43,705 bases of DNA from Fusibacter sp. 3D3 (GTDB lineage: Bacteria; Bacillota; Clostridia; Peptostreptococcales; Acidaminobacteraceae). Below, in pieces: positions 43,001 to 43,705 of the stretch. The position numbers and the translations under genes were made by a program. Location: contig NZ_BDHH01000015.1 of the NCBI RefSeq assembly GCF_001748365.1, positions 6,843 through 50,547 of the forward strand. The letters are read 5' to 3'. The notes under the pieces are model-generated. The model made no database searches, had not been told where the DNA came from, and saw only the letters and a program-made list of their open reading frames with translations. Positions within the stretch are counted from its first letter, which is position 1. Every line of letters begins with the position of its first letter.

Positions 43001-43705
43001 GTAAACGTTCTCGGGAATACAGGCACACTTGTAAAGACAAATAACATCTTTGCAGGCTGGAATACTGCTTCAGATGGGACAGGTACGAATTATGCACCTG
43101 CAGCAACCTTTGCGATGGGTGCAGGGAATGTGACCTTATATGCGAAGTGGACAGAGGATCCAAAGTATACGGTGACATACGACGATAATGGTAAAACGGG
43201 CGGTAATGTGCCGGTGGATGGTTTAACGTACTACAGCGGTGCAACCGTAACAGCCCTTGGGAACACAGGTACACTTGTAAAGACAAATAACACCTTTGCA
43301 GGCTGGAATACTGCTTCAGATGGGACAGGTACGAATTATGCACCTGCAGCAACCTTTGCGATGGGTGCAGGGAATGTGACCTTATATGCGAAGTGGACAG
43401 AGGATCCAAAGTATACGGTGACATATGATGGTAATGGTAAAACCGGCGGAATTGTACCGGTGGATGGTTTAACGTACTACAGCGGTGCAACCGTAACAGC
43501 CCTTGGGAACACAGGTACACTTGTAAAGACAAATTACACCTTTGCAGGCTGGAATACTGCTTCAGATGGGACAGGTACAAATTATGCACCTGCAGCGACC
43601 TTTGCAATGGGTGCAGGTAATGTGACCTTATATGCGAAGTGGACAGAGGATCCAAAGTATACGGTGACATACGATGGCAATGGTAAAACCGGCGGAATTG
43701 TACCG
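40094..43705 (+). CDS. Large surface protein with beta-propeller and InlB-type repeats (3' end outside window)
   Basis: The frame is open for 1204 codons from the ATG at 40094 (AAAGGAGGGG upstream) to the window edge. Residues 1-39 form a signal peptide with a basic start and cleavage likely after TYA. From about 45 to 660 there are some 13 motifs of the form S-x-D-G-x-x-W-T (such as TSPDGTTWT, TSSDGNTWA, TSTDGITWN), each paired with NGxYIAVG-like strands, so one or two beta-propellers of BNR/YCF48 style are expected. At about 664-775 an Fn3-like domain begins TAPTLSSIGESNVTSTTATI. From 781 on, repeats of 82 residues (InlB B-repeat/Listeria-Bacteroides type, FAGWNTASDGTGT, then VTLYAKW) run off the edge. 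It probably mediates adhesion; the wall anchor is not visible. Confidence 0.93.
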   Translation, partial: MIQLIRKKVKQMISKGLLFSMVFGFVFYFDAAMKVTYAGSPGAFTVESLETLPSTSLADVVYANGIYIAVGSSGSIVKSADAESWTSVKNKSDSSSYSGVSNPNSFSFNGVAYGNGLFVVTGSEGVILTSPDGTTWTQRTSSVSDNIYKASYFTFNGSSAFYAGTKGKFLKSADGITWSQVTPTGLGATNYAYRITVGNGGTRLAVGDESGYIYSTIDGSTWSRVLPTTVVADGTATSNSSNMLTWMNDRYFISSAGSWIWTSTDLSTFTLLGAPFKQTVATSGIQMFNGFYDGSKYYLFGYKAPYGYGVVYTSTDASTWTMQDFSNSLVGQNSVYTNGKYFRLGNEGMLTSADGSSWTSPWGGTFNDVVFDGTQYIAVGYHAGENSGIWTSPDLTSWDIHPLTQYAKGLNAVVYGNGKYIAVGSKNATEANIITSSDGNTWAKNTSVNDSSDLYDIAFGNGIFVTVGGDGSAIKLRTSTDGITWNTPTLPSTNANTMSSVGYINGQFIATGYNTGDTGDLVWISSDGINWIDKSSSYPGTTDGLLNIVYDGSQYILLLFDTSTYELFSRTSSDLITWSDKISMNGVGYSGASVSTQMNVIDGILYVVSYDNAWSKMIINYSDDGGQTWADTGEDLGENYVQAAVNTNNSLFVIGSPMLVMKAPSTDVTAPTLSSIGESNVTSTTATIGATSNEAGTLYYVVTTSASAPTAVQVLAGQDETGSAALKTGNSAVTVDAAKSFDLTGLTAGTTYYYYFAAEDASNNKSTISGDSFATNSALAITYNANGSTSGAVPTDGTVYNEGDTVTVLGNSGSLVKINHTFAGWNTASDGTGTDYAPAATFAMGAGNVTLYAKWTEDPKYTVTYDGNGKTGGIVPIDGLTYYSGGSVMVLSNTGTLVKMYSTFAGWNTLADGTGTDYAPSATLTMGAGNVTLYAKWIANPLYNVTYDANGSTGGAIPTDLASYYEGDPVNVLGNTGTLVKTNNIFAGWNTASDGTGTNYAPAATFAMGAGNVTLYAKWTEDPKYTVTYDDNGKTGGNVPVDGLTYYSGATVTALGNTGTLVKTNNTFAGWNTASDGTGTNYAPAATFAMGAGNVTLYAKWTEDPKYTVTYDGNGKTGGIVPVDGLTYYSGATVTALGNTGTLVKTNYTFAGWNTASDGTGTNYAPAATFAMGAGNVTLYAKWTEDPKYTVTYDGNGKTGGIVP
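42434..43705 (+). repeat. Tandem 246-bp repeats within the surface-protein gene
   Basis: Units begin at 42434, 42680, 42926, 43172, 43418 and 43664, always 246 bp apart. Five are complete and the sixth is cut by the window. The fourth and fifth differ at only about 14 positions by eye, while the first and third are more diverged, so the array has grown or been homogenised recently towards its 3' side. Confidence 0.93.

Noticed and set aside
42867-43670. Long open frame on the minus strand (267 codons) across the surface-protein repeats
   Set aside because: It is the complement of the 246-bp coding repeats. Its Leu/His/Ser-rich product simply mirrors them, and the plus frame has a signal peptide and a good ribosome site.
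1-43705. CRISPR array or prophage
   Set aside because: No short regularly spaced repeats with unique spacers and no phage structural or integrase genes were seen; the repeats present are coding or structured intergenic elements.

Overview
The window looks like a chromosomal segment of a low-GC Gram-positive bacterium of the class Clostridia. The evidence is the mraZ-to-ftsZ division and wall (dcw) cluster with the two DUF881 genes and sbp, a sepF/yggT/ylmH/divIVA/ileS block, strong AAGGAGG-type ribosome sites, a T-box leader and rho-independent terminators. MurE carries the DNPR motif of enzymes that add meso-diaminopimelate. No sporulation genes (spoIIGA-sigE-sigG) follow ftsZ, which fits a lineage that does not form spores. 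A Fusibacter-like organism is a guess that I cannot test here.

Layout. 1-301: edge of a decayed transposase on the minus strand. 704-1693: a secreted protein of unknown function and a small membrane protein. 1910-3542: a GNAT acetyltransferase and a MerR-methyltransferase fusion behind a MerR-type promoter. 3705-4796: ychF on the minus strand. 4959-8283: the M16 pair ymfF/ymfH and lgt. 8485-22569: the dcw cluster (mraZ, rsmH, ftsL, class B PBP, murE, mraY, murD, ftsW, murG, divIB, two DUF881 genes, sbp, ftsZ). murF, murC, murB and ftsA are absent from it. 22599-23597: structured repeats around nrdR. 23768-28792: a MarR regulator, a nitroreductase, pgeF, a DUF512 radical-SAM protein and der. 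28902-31019: an accessory insert bounded by structured repeats, holding a hyperacidic protein, a small membrane protein, a VOC protein and an isochorismatase-like hydrolase. 31094-36248: gpsA, a HlyD-like protein, yggS, sepF, yggT, ylmH and divIVA. 36319-39756: a T-box-controlled eukaryote-like (type 2) ileS. 40094 to the end: a large surface protein, cut by the window edge, with a WT-motif beta-propeller region followed by exact 82-residue InlB-type repeats.

The core genes work together in making lipid II (murE, mraY, murD, murG), polymerising and crosslinking it at the septum (ftsW, PBP, ftsL, divIB), and building and placing the Z ring (ftsZ, sepF, yggT, divIVA). The most unusual content is two families of intergenic structured repeats. 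Family A (three copies) folds as a cloverleaf-like set of three hairpins closed by a long stem. It shows base-pair covariation between copies and carries a conserved tail. Family B (101 bp) has two nearly identical copies, one on each side of nrdR, and a degenerate inverted copy before gpsA, next to a family A copy. I did not recognise either family as a described element.
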